This document shows positions 50,766-58,604 of a stretch of DNA of 64,000 nucleotides, one piece after another. The notes below the pieces were generated by a model. It saw only the letters and a program-made list of their open reading frames with translations, searched no databases and was not told the origin of the DNA. The stretch is from positions 62,001 through 126,000 of the forward strand of contig NZ_QGGR01000013.1 of NCBI RefSeq assembly GCF_003148685.1, in the 5' to 3' direction. Position numbers and translations under genes: made by a program. This DNA comes from Actinoplanes xinjiangensis. GTDB taxonomy: Bacteria; Actinomycetota; Actinomycetes; Mycobacteriales; Micromonosporaceae. How positions within the stretch are numbered: position 1 is the first letter of the stretch; the number at the start of each line of letters is the position of its first letter.

Positions 50766-51919
50766 GACGGGTTCCCCGCCGGGATCCGGGCCCGTACGAG
50801 AAAGCCACCGCCGGTCTGCACGCCCGCGGTGAATTCGCCACCGAGGACGGTGACCCGCTCGCGGAGCCCGGCGAGGCCACGCCCGCTGCCGCCGGGGGAT
50901 GCGCCGGCGGACCCGGAGCCGTCGGTGCTGACCTCCACGGTCGTCTCCCCTTCCCCGTGGTGGACGTGGACTCTGGTCCGGCTGCCGTGCGAGTACTTCA
51001 GTGCGTTAGTCAGCGCCTCCTGGACCACCCGGTACGCCGCCACCTCTGCGCTGTCGGTGGTCGCCGCCGGCCTGCCCTCCCGGACGAACTCGACCGGCTG
51101 CCCGGCCTGCCGGGAATGGTCGACGAGGGCGTCCAGGTCACCGACGGCGGGCGTAGGCGGTTCGTCGGTGCTGTGATCCGGGTTGAGCAGGTCGAGCAGC
51201 TGCCGCAGGTCGCCGACGGCCCGGCGGCCGGTGCCGGTGATCGCGGTCAAGGTCTGGTCCAGCCTGTCCGGGGCGCCCGTCAGGTAGCGTGCCGCCTCGG
51301 CCTGCACGACCATCGCCGTCACGTGGTGGGTGACGACGTCGTGCAGCTCCCGGGCGATGCGCTCGCGCTCCGCCGTCCGGGTGGCCCGCTCGACATGGCG
51401 GCGGCGTTCCGCCTCGGCGGCCCGGTTCTGGCGCAGCCACGCCCCGGTGCCCCACGCGAGCGCCAGCAGCAGGTAGAAGGTGGTGAACCCGGCGACGCCC
51501 TCGTCCGAGCCGAGCCGATCGAGGGAGATCACCAGGGCCACGTACGCCGCCGAGGCCAGACCCACGGCCGTCCAGCGGCGCCGTTCCAGGTAGGCGCCGG
51601 CGCTGATGAGCGCGAAGGCCAGTCCCGTACCGGCGACGGTGTGGTAGCCGCGGAACTGGTCGACCACGAAGCCGAGCGACACCAGCGCCAGGCAGACGGC
51701 CGGCCACCGACGGCGGACGGCCAGCGGCAGGCACTCCAGGGCGACGACACCGACGGTCAGCGCGTCGTACGGGCGGTCCGGGAGGTTGCCGACCTGCGTA
51801 CCCTGCCGTTCCAGGGCCGGCACCACCGCCGTGAGGGCGAGGGCCAGGGCGAGCGGGAGATCCCGGACCGTGACCGGCCACTGCCGCCACAGATCCGGGA
51901 GCCTCCGGAGCTTGATCAC
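50762..51919 (-). CDS. NarL-type sensor histidine kinase
   Basis: 385 residues. Four or five hydrophobic segments in the first 160 residues, then HisKA_3 with ERERIARELHDVVTHHVTAM (about 200, the first His phosphorylated), N-box EALTNALKYSHG and G-box GSGRGLAGLRERV. The GTG at 51919 overlaps the stop of the CPBP protease (GTGA), so the two are co-translated. Partner of the response regulator downstream. The signal is probably envelope-related, given the protease (inference). Confidence 0.93.
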   Translation of the reverse strand: MIKLRRLPDLWRQWPVTVRDLPLALALALTAVVPALERQGTQVGNLPDRPYDALTVGVVALECLPLAVRRRWPAVCLALVSLGFVVDQFRGYHTVAGTGLAFALISAGAYLERRRWTAVGLASAAYVALVISLDRLGSDEGVAGFTTFYLLLALAWGTGAWLRQNRAAEAERRRHVERATRTAERERIARELHDVVTHHVTAMVVQAEAARYLTGAPDRLDQTLTAITGTGRRAVGDLRQLLDLLNPDHSTDEPPTPAVGDLDALVDHSRQAGQPVEFVREGRPAATTDSAEVAAYRVVQEALTNALKYSHGSRTRVHVHHGEGETTVEVSTDGSGSAGASPGGSGRGLAGLRERVTVLGGEFTAGVQTGGGFLVRARIPAGNPS

Positions 51920-52746
51920 GGGGTGACTGTAGCGGTTGCCTCGGCCTGCGCCGTGCGGCGCGGGACGATGTGCCCACGGCGCTTGGCCAGCCACAGGAAC
52001 ACCACGGTCAGCACCACGCCGCCCAGCACCGCGTAGAGGCTGCCCTCCGGCCCGAAGGCGCCACCGCTCAGCGCGACCGGTCCCGACGTCGAGGCCTCGA
52101 GGATCCCCTTCGACTCGCCGTTGCCCGAGACCGCGACGCTGAAGATGCCGCCGGCGGCGAAGTTCCAGCCGAAGTGCAGACCGATCGGGACCCACAGGTT
52201 CCGGGTGGCGGCGTAGCAGGCGGCCAGCATGAACCCGGCCTCGATGGCGATGGCGGTGGCCCCCCACACGGTGGCGTCCGGGTTCGCCAGGTGCATCGCG
52301 CCGAACACCACGCCGGTCAGGGCCAGAGCGATCCAGGTGCCCGCACGCTCCTCGATGATCCGGAACAGCACCCCCCGGAACAGCAGCTCCTCGGTGACCG
52401 CGGCGGCCGCCATGAACCCGAGCAGGCCCAGCGCTCCCGTCGGTGAACCCCAGCCCGTGACGTCGTAACCGCCGAGGAACGCGATGTTGGCGATGACGGC
52501 CGCGAACATCGCCAAGCCGATCAGCGTCCCGCGGCCCAGCCTCCCGCCCCAGCCGTCCAGGCCCAGCTCGGCCGGCTCACGATGCTCGGTGCGCCGTACG
52601 ACCCACCGGTAGACGATCACGCCCAGCACCGCCGTCACGGCGCCGATCACCAGGGTGAGGAAGAAATTGCCCTCGACGGCGGCGGCACTCAGCCCGCCGA
52701 CGACGGTGACGGCGACGACAGCGAGAAGCTGTTTGACGAATCGCAT
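51916..52746 (-). CDS. CPBP-type intramembrane protease
   Basis: 276 residues with about eight spans. The CPBP/Rce1 motifs are present: TEELLFRGVLFR (motif 1, catalytic Glu pair), FGAMHLAN (motif 2 His) and HFGWNF (motif 3). These membrane metalloproteases cleave or protect peptides such as bacteriocins or sigma regulators. AAGGAG stands before the ATG at 52746. It is first in an operon with a histidine kinase and response regulator, linked by 4-bp overlaps. Confidence 0.92.
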   Translation of the reverse strand: MRFVKQLLAVVAVTVVGGLSAAAVEGNFFLTLVIGAVTAVLGVIVYRWVVRRTEHREPAELGLDGWGGRLGRGTLIGLAMFAAVIANIAFLGGYDVTGWGSPTGALGLLGFMAAAAVTEELLFRGVLFRIIEERAGTWIALALTGVVFGAMHLANPDATVWGATAIAIEAGFMLAACYAATRNLWVPIGLHFGWNFAAGGIFSVAVSGNGESKGILEASTSGPVALSGGAFGPEGSLYAVLGGVVLTVVFLWLAKRRGHIVPRRTAQAEATATVTP

Positions 52747-52946
52747 GATGACTCCTTCGCAGACCGCGACCGGAGCGCCGCGGACATGAAGAAACCTATG
52801 GATTTCCGCCGCCGCAATCGTCACCGTGCGGTGGACACTTGCAGGTAGCTCGCACGGGGGACAGGACCCTCGCCCGGAGTCGGGACGGGTCACGCCGGCC
52901 CGGCAAATCCGTTGACGGCGAGGAGAGCAGGCCCGATCGTTCGGTG

Positions 52947-53480
52947 ATGATGATTCGACGCGAAGGCTCCGACGATGTCGACGCGATCCACGCGGTCACG
53001 GCGGCCGCGTTCCGTGGCGTCGCGCACAGCGCACCGCCGGTGGAGCCGGGGGGTGATCCCGGCGAGGCGACGCTCGTCTCCTGGCTGCGCGACGATGCCG
53101 GGTGGATTCCGGAATTTTCGCTGGTCGCGATCGAGGATGATCAGGTCGTCGGCCACGTTCTCGCGACGCGGGCTCATGTGGCGGCCCGGCCGGTCCTGGG
53201 TCTGGGGCCGCTGAGTGTTCTCCCGCGCCGCCAGGGATCCGGGGTGGGTACCGCCCTGATGCACGCTGTCCTCGGCGCGGCCGACGCGCTCGGAGAGCCC
53301 CTGGTCGGACTGCTCGGTGACCCCTCCTACTACCGCCGGTTCGGCTTCGTTCCCGCGCAGCCGGCCGGGATAACCGCGCCGGACCCCGCCTGGGGTGACA
53401 ACTTCCAGGTCCGAACCCTCAGCCGGTACGACGGCCTGACCGGCCGTTTTCAGTACGCCGCACCGTTCGACCGGCTCTGA
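52947..53480 (+). CDS. GNAT family N-acetyltransferase
   Basis: 177 residues, one acetyl-CoA transferase domain: IRREGSDDVDAIHAVTAAAF, then LGPLSVLPRRQGSGVGTALM (the Q/R-x-x-G-x-G/A loop that holds acetyl-CoA) and GDPSYYRRFGFVPA near the end. The latter block matches the YhbS-like predicted acetyltransferases. The start is one of the two adjacent ATG codons at 52947. Acceptor unknown. Confidence 0.9.
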   Translation: MMIRREGSDDVDAIHAVTAAAFRGVAHSAPPVEPGGDPGEATLVSWLRDDAGWIPEFSLVAIEDDQVVGHVLATRAHVAARPVLGLGPLSVLPRRQGSGVGTALMHAVLGAADALGEPLVGLLGDPSYYRRFGFVPAQPAGITAPDPAWGDNFQVRTLSRYDGLTGRFQYAAPFDRL

Positions 53481-53517
53481 ACCGACGACCTCACGGCCAA
53501 GTGCGGTGAGGGCGGCG

Positions 53518-54039
53518 CTAGTCCAGGAGGTGGGGGAAGGTCCCGAAGGGGCCGACCGGCCCGCTGGTCATCGTCAGGTGGACGACTCCGGTGGGGACCT
53601 TCGTCAGCGGCGGCCGCGAGGGTGGAGCGGCGGTCATGCCCAAGGTGATGTGGGGGCGGTAGTCCTCGCCCACCAATCCCAACGGCTGGTGTCCGAGGCT
53701 CAGGAACTGCTGATGGAGGGCGTCCAGCACGGGACTGCGGATCACCTCCAGGCCGAAGTAGTAGCCGCCCGTCGGGACGTAGTAGTCGCCGGGCGGGACG
53801 ACCGAGTACAGCAGGCCGATGATCTTCGCGGGGAAGGTTCGTCCCCGGTGGGCTGCCGTCGCCGCGACGATGGCCGCCGCCTGGTCCTCGGAGCATTCGA
53901 CGTGCAGGACGGACACATGCGGTGGCGCGTCCTCGCCGAGGAGCATGAGCGGATCGTGGCCGTCGCCGACGGCATGGGACAGCTCGACCAGCGACCGTGA
54001 CGTCGCCGCGTCCGGTCGTAGCACCACGCCGTACGCCAT
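53518..54039 (-). CDS. 2H phosphoesterase, 2'-5' RNA ligase-like
   Basis: 173 residues. Two H-x-(S/T) motifs, PPHVSVLHVE (about 46) and YRPHITLGM (about 127), are the catalytic pair of the LigT/2H superfamily, which opens cyclic phosphates or 2'-5' bonds in RNA and nucleotides. AAAGGA precedes the ATG at 54039. The frame is open 13 codons further upstream. It stands alone; no RNA-repair neighbours. Confidence 0.8.
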   Translation of the reverse strand: MAYGVVLRPDAATSRSLVELSHAVGDGHDPLMLLGEDAPPHVSVLHVECSEDQAAAIVAATAAHRGRTFPAKIIGLLYSVVPPGDYYVPTGGYYFGLEVIRSPVLDALHQQFLSLGHQPLGLVGEDYRPHITLGMTAAPPSRPPLTKVPTGVVHLTMTSGPVGPFGTFPHLLD

Positions 54040-54188
54040 GGATCGGGTCCTTTCCGGCGTCGGTGTCGAGGCGCCCATTGTGCCAGCGGCCCCGCGGGGA
54101 TGATGCCGAGACGGCCGAACCTACCGGACAGGGGGCCGCGCCGGGCCCGGCGGATGCCGTGCCGTCGGTGCCGGTGCCCTGCCACGCC

Positions 54189-54194
54189 TATGCT
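54189..54194 (+). promoter_or_regulatory. -10 box for a leaderless phosphatase transcript
   Basis: TATGCT lies 7 nt before the GTG at 54202. This fits a leaderless start and helps decide between the several in-frame start codons. Confidence 0.4.
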
Positions 54195-54201
54195 GCGTCG
54201 C

Positions 54202-55455
54202 GTGACCGAGAGCGCGATGAGCGGTATGGATCTTGATGATGTGCTGCTCGCTGTCGAGAAGGCGGCGCCGGTCGACGCGGTCCGGGCGGTGACCCGCACC
54301 ATCGGCGTGCACCTGGGCGCCCTCTGGGTGTCGTTTCTGGTGGCGGACATGAGCGGTCGCGCCCTGGTCCGGCTGGTCCACAACACGATCGGTGAGGTGC
54401 CCGCCGGCCGACGGCAGGATCAGGACGTCGCTCTGGTGATGCCGTTCGACGGCGGCCCGCAGGAGCAGGCGCTGCGCGCGCAGCGGGTGCTGGTCGAGCA
54501 GATCGGTGACCGGTTCGTGGTGCGGGCTCCGGTCACCCAGCGAGGGGAGGCCATCGGGCTGCTGGAGATGGCGCTGCCGGCCCTGCCGAACGACGCCGCC
54601 GTACAACGGGTGTCGCGGGCCGCACACACCCTGGCCTTCGTGGTGATCGCCAATCGCCGGCACACCGACCTGTTCGAATGGGGCCAGCGGACGACGCCGT
54701 TCAACCTCGCGGCGGAGATCCAGCGGCGGCTGTTGCCGAGTTCGTTCACCTGTGAGGCCGACTCGTTCACCCTGTCGGCATGGCTGGAGCCGGCGGCCAG
54801 CATCGGTGGCGACACGTTCGACTACAGCGTGGCCCGTGACCTGTTGCACCTGAGTATCACCGACGCGGTGGGCCACGGCGTCGACAGCGCGCTCACCGCG
54901 ACTCTGTGCGTCAGCGGGCTGCGCAACGCCCGCCGTCGTGGTGCCGACCTGCTGGAGCAGGCGCTGGCCGCGAACCAGGCGATCCTGGACAACCCCCAGT
55001 CCGATTCGCTGTTCGCCACCGGACTGCTCGGCCGCCTCGACCTGACGACCGGAATCCTCGACATCCTGAACGCCGGGCACCCCGCCCCACTACTGGTGCG
55101 CGCCGGGGTCGTACAGCCCGTGGCATTGCCGGCCAACCGGCCCTTCGGGGTGCTGCCCCACAGGCCCTTCCGGCTGGCCCGGCTGGCGCTGGAGCCCGGC
55201 GACCGCCTGGTGCTGCTCACCGACGGCATGCTGGAACGGGGTGCCGCCGCCCTCGACCTGCCCGCGCGACTACCGGATCTGGTCCGGCTGCATCCGCGCG
55301 AGGTCGTCCGGGTGCTCGGGGACCTCGTCCTGGACGTCGCCGGTCCCACCCTGCCCGATGACGCCTGTCTGCTGGTCCTCGACTGGCACGGCGGCCACGG
55401 CGACACCCGTTCCACCACCGCGGGCGCCGACCCCCACCGGGCCACCGCGACCTGA
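54202..55455 (+). CDS. GAF-SpoIIE (PP2C) serine/threonine phosphatase
   Basis: About 417 residues. An N-terminal GAF-like domain (to about 165) is followed by RRHTDLFEWGQRTTPFNLAA and the SpoIIE phosphatase with ASIGGDTFDYSV, TDAVGHGVDSA, LNAGHPAPLL, LTDGMLERG and DDACLLVLDW carrying the acidic metal ligands. Such enzymes dephosphorylate anti-anti-sigma STAS proteins. The GTG at 54202 is supported by a leaderless -10. Starts at 54100 and 54190 are possible. No STAS gene adjoins; the partner may be the module at 61-64 kb. Confidence 0.88.
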   Translation: MTESAMSGMDLDDVLLAVEKAAPVDAVRAVTRTIGVHLGALWVSFLVADMSGRALVRLVHNTIGEVPAGRRQDQDVALVMPFDGGPQEQALRAQRVLVEQIGDRFVVRAPVTQRGEAIGLLEMALPALPNDAAVQRVSRAAHTLAFVVIANRRHTDLFEWGQRTTPFNLAAEIQRRLLPSSFTCEADSFTLSAWLEPAASIGGDTFDYSVARDLLHLSITDAVGHGVDSALTATLCVSGLRNARRRGADLLEQALAANQAILDNPQSDSLFATGLLGRLDLTTGILDILNAGHPAPLLVRAGVVQPVALPANRPFGVLPHRPFRLARLALEPGDRLVLLTDGMLERGAAALDLPARLPDLVRLHPREVVRVLGDLVLDVAGPTLPDDACLLVLDWHGGHGDTRSTTAGADPHRATAT

Positions 55456-55472
55456 GTACGTCGGTGCCGTGG

Positions 55473-56024
55473 TCAGCGGCCCTTCGGCAGGACGACGTCG
55501 GTGAGTTCGCGTCCGCCGATGTCGCGGGCGACGACTCGTGGAGGCTTGCGCGAGCCCCACACGACGACGAGATGACCATGTTCGGGCACGGTCAGTTCGC
55601 GACGACCGTCGACCACGATCGTGGCCACCTCAGGGCCGGCCAGTAGGCTCGCGGAGCTGACCCAGCGGGCGCCCCAGGGCAGCAGCCGGTCGCTGTCGCG
55701 CGTGGTCGCGCCGTGGCCCGGCGCCGTGACACATCCGGCCGGCAGCCGGTATCTGGCCTGTTCGAATTCGTCTGTCGACCACGGTCCGCCGGTACTGCCG
55801 CTGCCGCCACCCAGGAGCTTCCAGCCGTCACCGTCACGAGCCAGATGGTGGGTGTCGTCCCAGAAACAGCCGACCCCCCGGCGGACGAACCGGGTGCACG
55901 CGACGTCCTCGCTGACATCGACCGCCACCGCGGCGAAGCGCCGGCGCCGGCTCAGCCGCACCGGACCGTCCGGAGGCCCGTCGAGGATCAACCGCAGACT
56001 CTCGCCCAGAATGTCGTACGCCAC
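55473..56024 (-). CDS. hypothetical protein
   Basis: 183 residues beginning VAYDILGESLRLILDGPPDG. No family recognised. A pattern of short strands with Trp and Gly (GCFWDDTHHL, DGDGWKLLGGGSGS, LPWGARWVSSASLL) and an end rich in beta-type residues suggests a small beta-sandwich or barrel. TATGGT (56031-56036) lies 6 nt before the GTG, so it is probably leaderless. Cytoplasmic, no signal peptide. Confidence 0.65.
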   Translation of the reverse strand: MAYDILGESLRLILDGPPDGPVRLSRRRRFAAVAVDVSEDVACTRFVRRGVGCFWDDTHHLARDGDGWKLLGGGSGSTGGPWSTDEFEQARYRLPAGCVTAPGHGATTRDSDRLLPWGARWVSSASLLAGPEVATIVVDGRRELTVPEHGHLVVVWGSRKPPRVVARDIGGRELTDVVLPKGR

Positions 56025-56030
56025 CCGAGG

Positions 56031-56036
56031 ACCATA
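56031..56036 (-). promoter_or_regulatory. -10 box for a leaderless transcript
   Basis: TATGGT on the minus strand with a 6-nt gap to the GTG at 56024. Confidence 0.4.
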
Positions 56037-56194
56037 CGGTGGCCACGCCCGGGAACGGCCCGGACCGTGAGGACTGGCCACACGCCCTCGGTCATCGCAT
56101 GGACCGGCATCTGTGTAGGTTGCGATGACTTCGCCGGCGCGGCGCGGGCCCGCCGGCGGCTGTTTCCGTCCACCTTTGTCTACGGGGGAGCATT

Positions 56195-57871
56195 GTGGGC
56201 TTTCGCCATCTCAGCTCGATCTTCGCGGTGACCGTCGCGGTCGCCGGCCCTACTCTGGTCGCGCCGCGCCCGGCGGCCGCCGCCGTCTCCGTGCCGTTCC
56301 AGGATCCGGCCGGCAGCATGCCGCTGGGTTCGGGCGGCCTGGTCACCAGAATCGGGGCGGTGCAGACGCCTGTTCCCGGAGTGACCTACCGCAAGTACAC
56401 CCAGGGGAACGCCTCGTCGCGGTGGAGCGTCGCCCTCAACCTGCCGCAGAACCTCGGAATGCTGACCCGCAATTCCCAGGTGGCGTCGAACCACCAGGCG
56501 GCGCTGCGATCGCTCGGCATCGAGACCACCGTGGCCACCTATGACCCGCCCCTGCCGGCGGACCTCGGCTACCGGGCGCCGGCCGACGTCACCACCTTCC
56601 ACGGTCTGCATCTCGCGGAGACGTTCCCCGACCGGGCGTCGGCGGAGGCCGAACTGGCGGCGCTCACCCGGATCGCGGTGAACGGCGAGTTCATCAGCGG
56701 CGCCGTCCAGCACCAGGCGTTCCGGCAGGAGGAGAGCACCGGACCGTGGGAGGTACGCGTCATCGTCGTGGAGCCGGATGCGGCGGTGACCGTCGGCGGC
56801 GCGCACGGACCCGACCTGAGCAACGCGGACACGGTACGGGCCATCGCCCGCCACGCCGGTGCCTTCGCCGCGATTAACGGCAGCGAATTCGACATCAAGA
56901 GTGTGCACAACAAGGATTTCAACGGCTTCGACGGGGACCCGCTCGGCGTCTATGTGCAGAACAACAACCTGCTCAGTGAGGCGGTGAACGGGCGCACCGC
57001 CCTGTTGCTCGACGGGGCGGCCGGCGCACCGCGGATCACCGAGCTGACCACGACCACCACGGTCACGGCCGCCGACGGCGCGCAGTGGCAGATCGACGGC
57101 ATCCACCGTAAGCCGGGGAAGATCCTCAACTGCGGCGGGGTCGGCGGGGACCTACGGCCGGACGGCACGCCCGGCGACGGGGCATGGCGGTTCGAGGCGT
57201 GCACCGACCCGGACGAGGTCGTGGTGTTCCGTCCCGAATGGGGGTCGACGACGCCCGCCGGCCCGGCCGGCAGCGTCGACGTGGTCGTCGACGGCAACTG
57301 GGTGGCCAGGCAGCTGCGCAGCCCGGCCGGCGGTCCCATCCCGGCCGGCACGCGGGTGCTGCAGGGCATCGGCGCCGGCGCGGACTGGCTGCGGGCCCAC
57401 ACCGTCATCGGCGGGCGGTTCCAGCCCGGCACCCAGATTCTCGACCCGCAGGGGCAGCGGGTCAGCGGCCCGAACTTCACCGCGATCACCGGCGGGCCGG
57501 CACTGGTCCGCAACGGCGAGGTGTGGATCAACGGGGGCGCGAACGGCTGGCGGACCAGCGAGGGTTACCAGAGCCCGGTCTACTTCACCGACCGGCACCC
57601 GCGAACGCTGGTCGGGCTCACGGCCGCCGGCCAGATCCTGCTGGTGGTGGTCGACGGGCGACGGCCGGGAGTGAGCATCGGTGCGACCATTCCCGAGTCC
57701 GCCGCGGTGATGCGGTGGCTGGGCGCGGTCGACGCGATGATGCTGGGCGTCGGCGGGGACAGCACGCTGACCATCAACGACACCCTCTACAACCGGCCCA
57801 CCGACGACTGGGGTGACGAGGCGGCCATCGAACGCCGGGTCGGCAACGCGATCGTGCTGACCCGGAAGTGA
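56195..57871 (+). CDS. secreted phosphodiester glycosidase family protein
   Basis: 558 residues. Signal peptide to about residue 31 (PAAAA). A central region (about 85-160) looks like a SPOR-type or substrate-binding fold. The C-terminal half is the phosphodiester glycosidase (NAGPA/DUF2233) domain with FAAINGSEFD (about 226), TAITGGPALVRNGEVW, HPRTLVGLTAAGQILLVVVD, GRRPGVSIGATIPE and MLGVGGDSTLTIND. Such enzymes remove N-acetylglucosamine phosphodiester caps. Secretion here points to wall polymer or exopolysaccharide substrates. GGGGGAG precedes the GTG. Confidence 0.9.
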   Translation: MGFRHLSSIFAVTVAVAGPTLVAPRPAAAAVSVPFQDPAGSMPLGSGGLVTRIGAVQTPVPGVTYRKYTQGNASSRWSVALNLPQNLGMLTRNSQVASNHQAALRSLGIETTVATYDPPLPADLGYRAPADVTTFHGLHLAETFPDRASAEAELAALTRIAVNGEFISGAVQHQAFRQEESTGPWEVRVIVVEPDAAVTVGGAHGPDLSNADTVRAIARHAGAFAAINGSEFDIKSVHNKDFNGFDGDPLGVYVQNNNLLSEAVNGRTALLLDGAAGAPRITELTTTTTVTAADGAQWQIDGIHRKPGKILNCGGVGGDLRPDGTPGDGAWRFEACTDPDEVVVFRPEWGSTTPAGPAGSVDVVVDGNWVARQLRSPAGGPIPAGTRVLQGIGAGADWLRAHTVIGGRFQPGTQILDPQGQRVSGPNFTAITGGPALVRNGEVWINGGANGWRTSEGYQSPVYFTDRHPRTLVGLTAAGQILLVVVDGRRPGVSIGATIPESAAVMRWLGAVDAMMLGVGGDSTLTINDTLYNRPTDDWGDEAAIERRVGNAIVLTRK

Positions 57872-57890
57872 CGCGACCGGCGAGGTGAAG

Positions 57891-57921
57891 AGGGCCCGGC
57901 GCGCTCAGGCGGCCGGGCCCT
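57891..57921 (+). terminator. terminator after the phosphodiester glycosidase
   Basis: AGGGCCCGGC and GCCGGGCCCT form a perfect 10-bp stem around an 11-nt loop, 20 bp after the stop, followed by TCTCC. Confidence 0.65.
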
Positions 57922-57951
57922 TCTCCGGAATGCCGGCCGAACCAGGCCGGT

Positions 57952-58042
57952 GGCGGGAACGACCTGGAGCGCCGGTCGAACCGGGCCGACGGCGGGAACG
58001 ACCTGGAGCGCCGGTCGAGCCGGGCCGCCGGCGGGAACGACC
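57952..58042. repeat. 39-bp tandem repeat
   Basis: Two units (57952-57990 and 57991-58029) differing at two or three bases, starting GGCGGGAACGACC, then a 13-base partial unit. A degenerate unit precedes. Non-coding, between convergent genes; no spacers. Confidence 0.75.
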
Positions 58043-58059
58043 GTGGAATGCCGCCGCGC

Positions 58060-58230
58060 TCAGGACTTGCCGCCGCGGGGCGTCTCCTCGTGCTGCCGCT
58101 CCTGCTTGGTGTGGTGTTCGCGCTGCTTGGAGGCGCCCTGGCTGACGCCCGCCTCGCTGGCGCTCATGCCGTGGCGCTTCGCCTCCCGGATCGCCGCCTG
58201 CTGCTGTTCCTGATCGACACTCTTGGACAT
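58060..58230 (-). CDS. small hydrophilic stress-type protein
   Basis: 56 residues starting MSKSVDQEQQQAAIREAKRH. Highly charged, helical and soluble, with repeated Gln, Lys, His and Arg (SKQREHHTKQERQHEETPRG). GGAGG sits 4 bases before the ATG. Similar tiny proteins are common in actinobacteria and carry no proven role. It is 70 bp downstream of the DUF2795 gene on the same strand, so probably co-transcribed. Confidence 0.6.
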   Translation of the reverse strand: MSKSVDQEQQQAAIREAKRHGMSASEAGVSQGASKQREHHTKQERQHEETPRGGKS

Positions 58231-58300
58231 GGTTCCTCCGATTCGCTGCGGATGACGTTCGTCGTTGCGGCCGGTACCGGCCGGGTGGTGCCGCTGTGCC

Positions 58301-58516
58301 CTAGTCCGGCGTCTCGTCCGGCCTGAGGTCCACCGAACTACGGATCTCCGAGATGTTCCGGTAGGTCGCCAGCGGCATGCCGCGCAGAGCCCGGACCGCT
58401 GGCGAATCCGCCGGGGCACCCCGGCCGGTGGCATGCCGCACGATGTCGTCCTTGTCCGCCGGGAAGTCGAGATCCTCCAGCAGTTCCTGCACTTCGGCGA
58501 AGGTGTCTGTTCTCAT
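58301..58516 (-). CDS. DUF2795 family protein
   Basis: 71 residues, one DUF2795 domain: EVQELLEDLDFPADKDDIVR, a break with GAPAD, then VRALRGMPLATYRNISEIRS. The acidic, helical domain is of unknown function and is often found in small stress-related proteins. ATG start at 58516. It leads into the small protein at 58060. Confidence 0.8.
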   Translation of the reverse strand: MRTDTFAEVQELLEDLDFPADKDDIVRHATGRGAPADSPAVRALRGMPLATYRNISEIRSSVDLRPDETPD

Positions 58517-58604
58517 GCCGGCCGCATACCCCTGGACCGGGGAACCATTCCGGCCTCGGCGGCTGTGGTCGCGTACCGCTCCCCGGTCCGGCGCGGGGTG
58601 GTGA

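Noticed and set aside
57952-58042. Possible CRISPR array
   Set aside because: It is a simple 39-bp tandem repeat without spacers.
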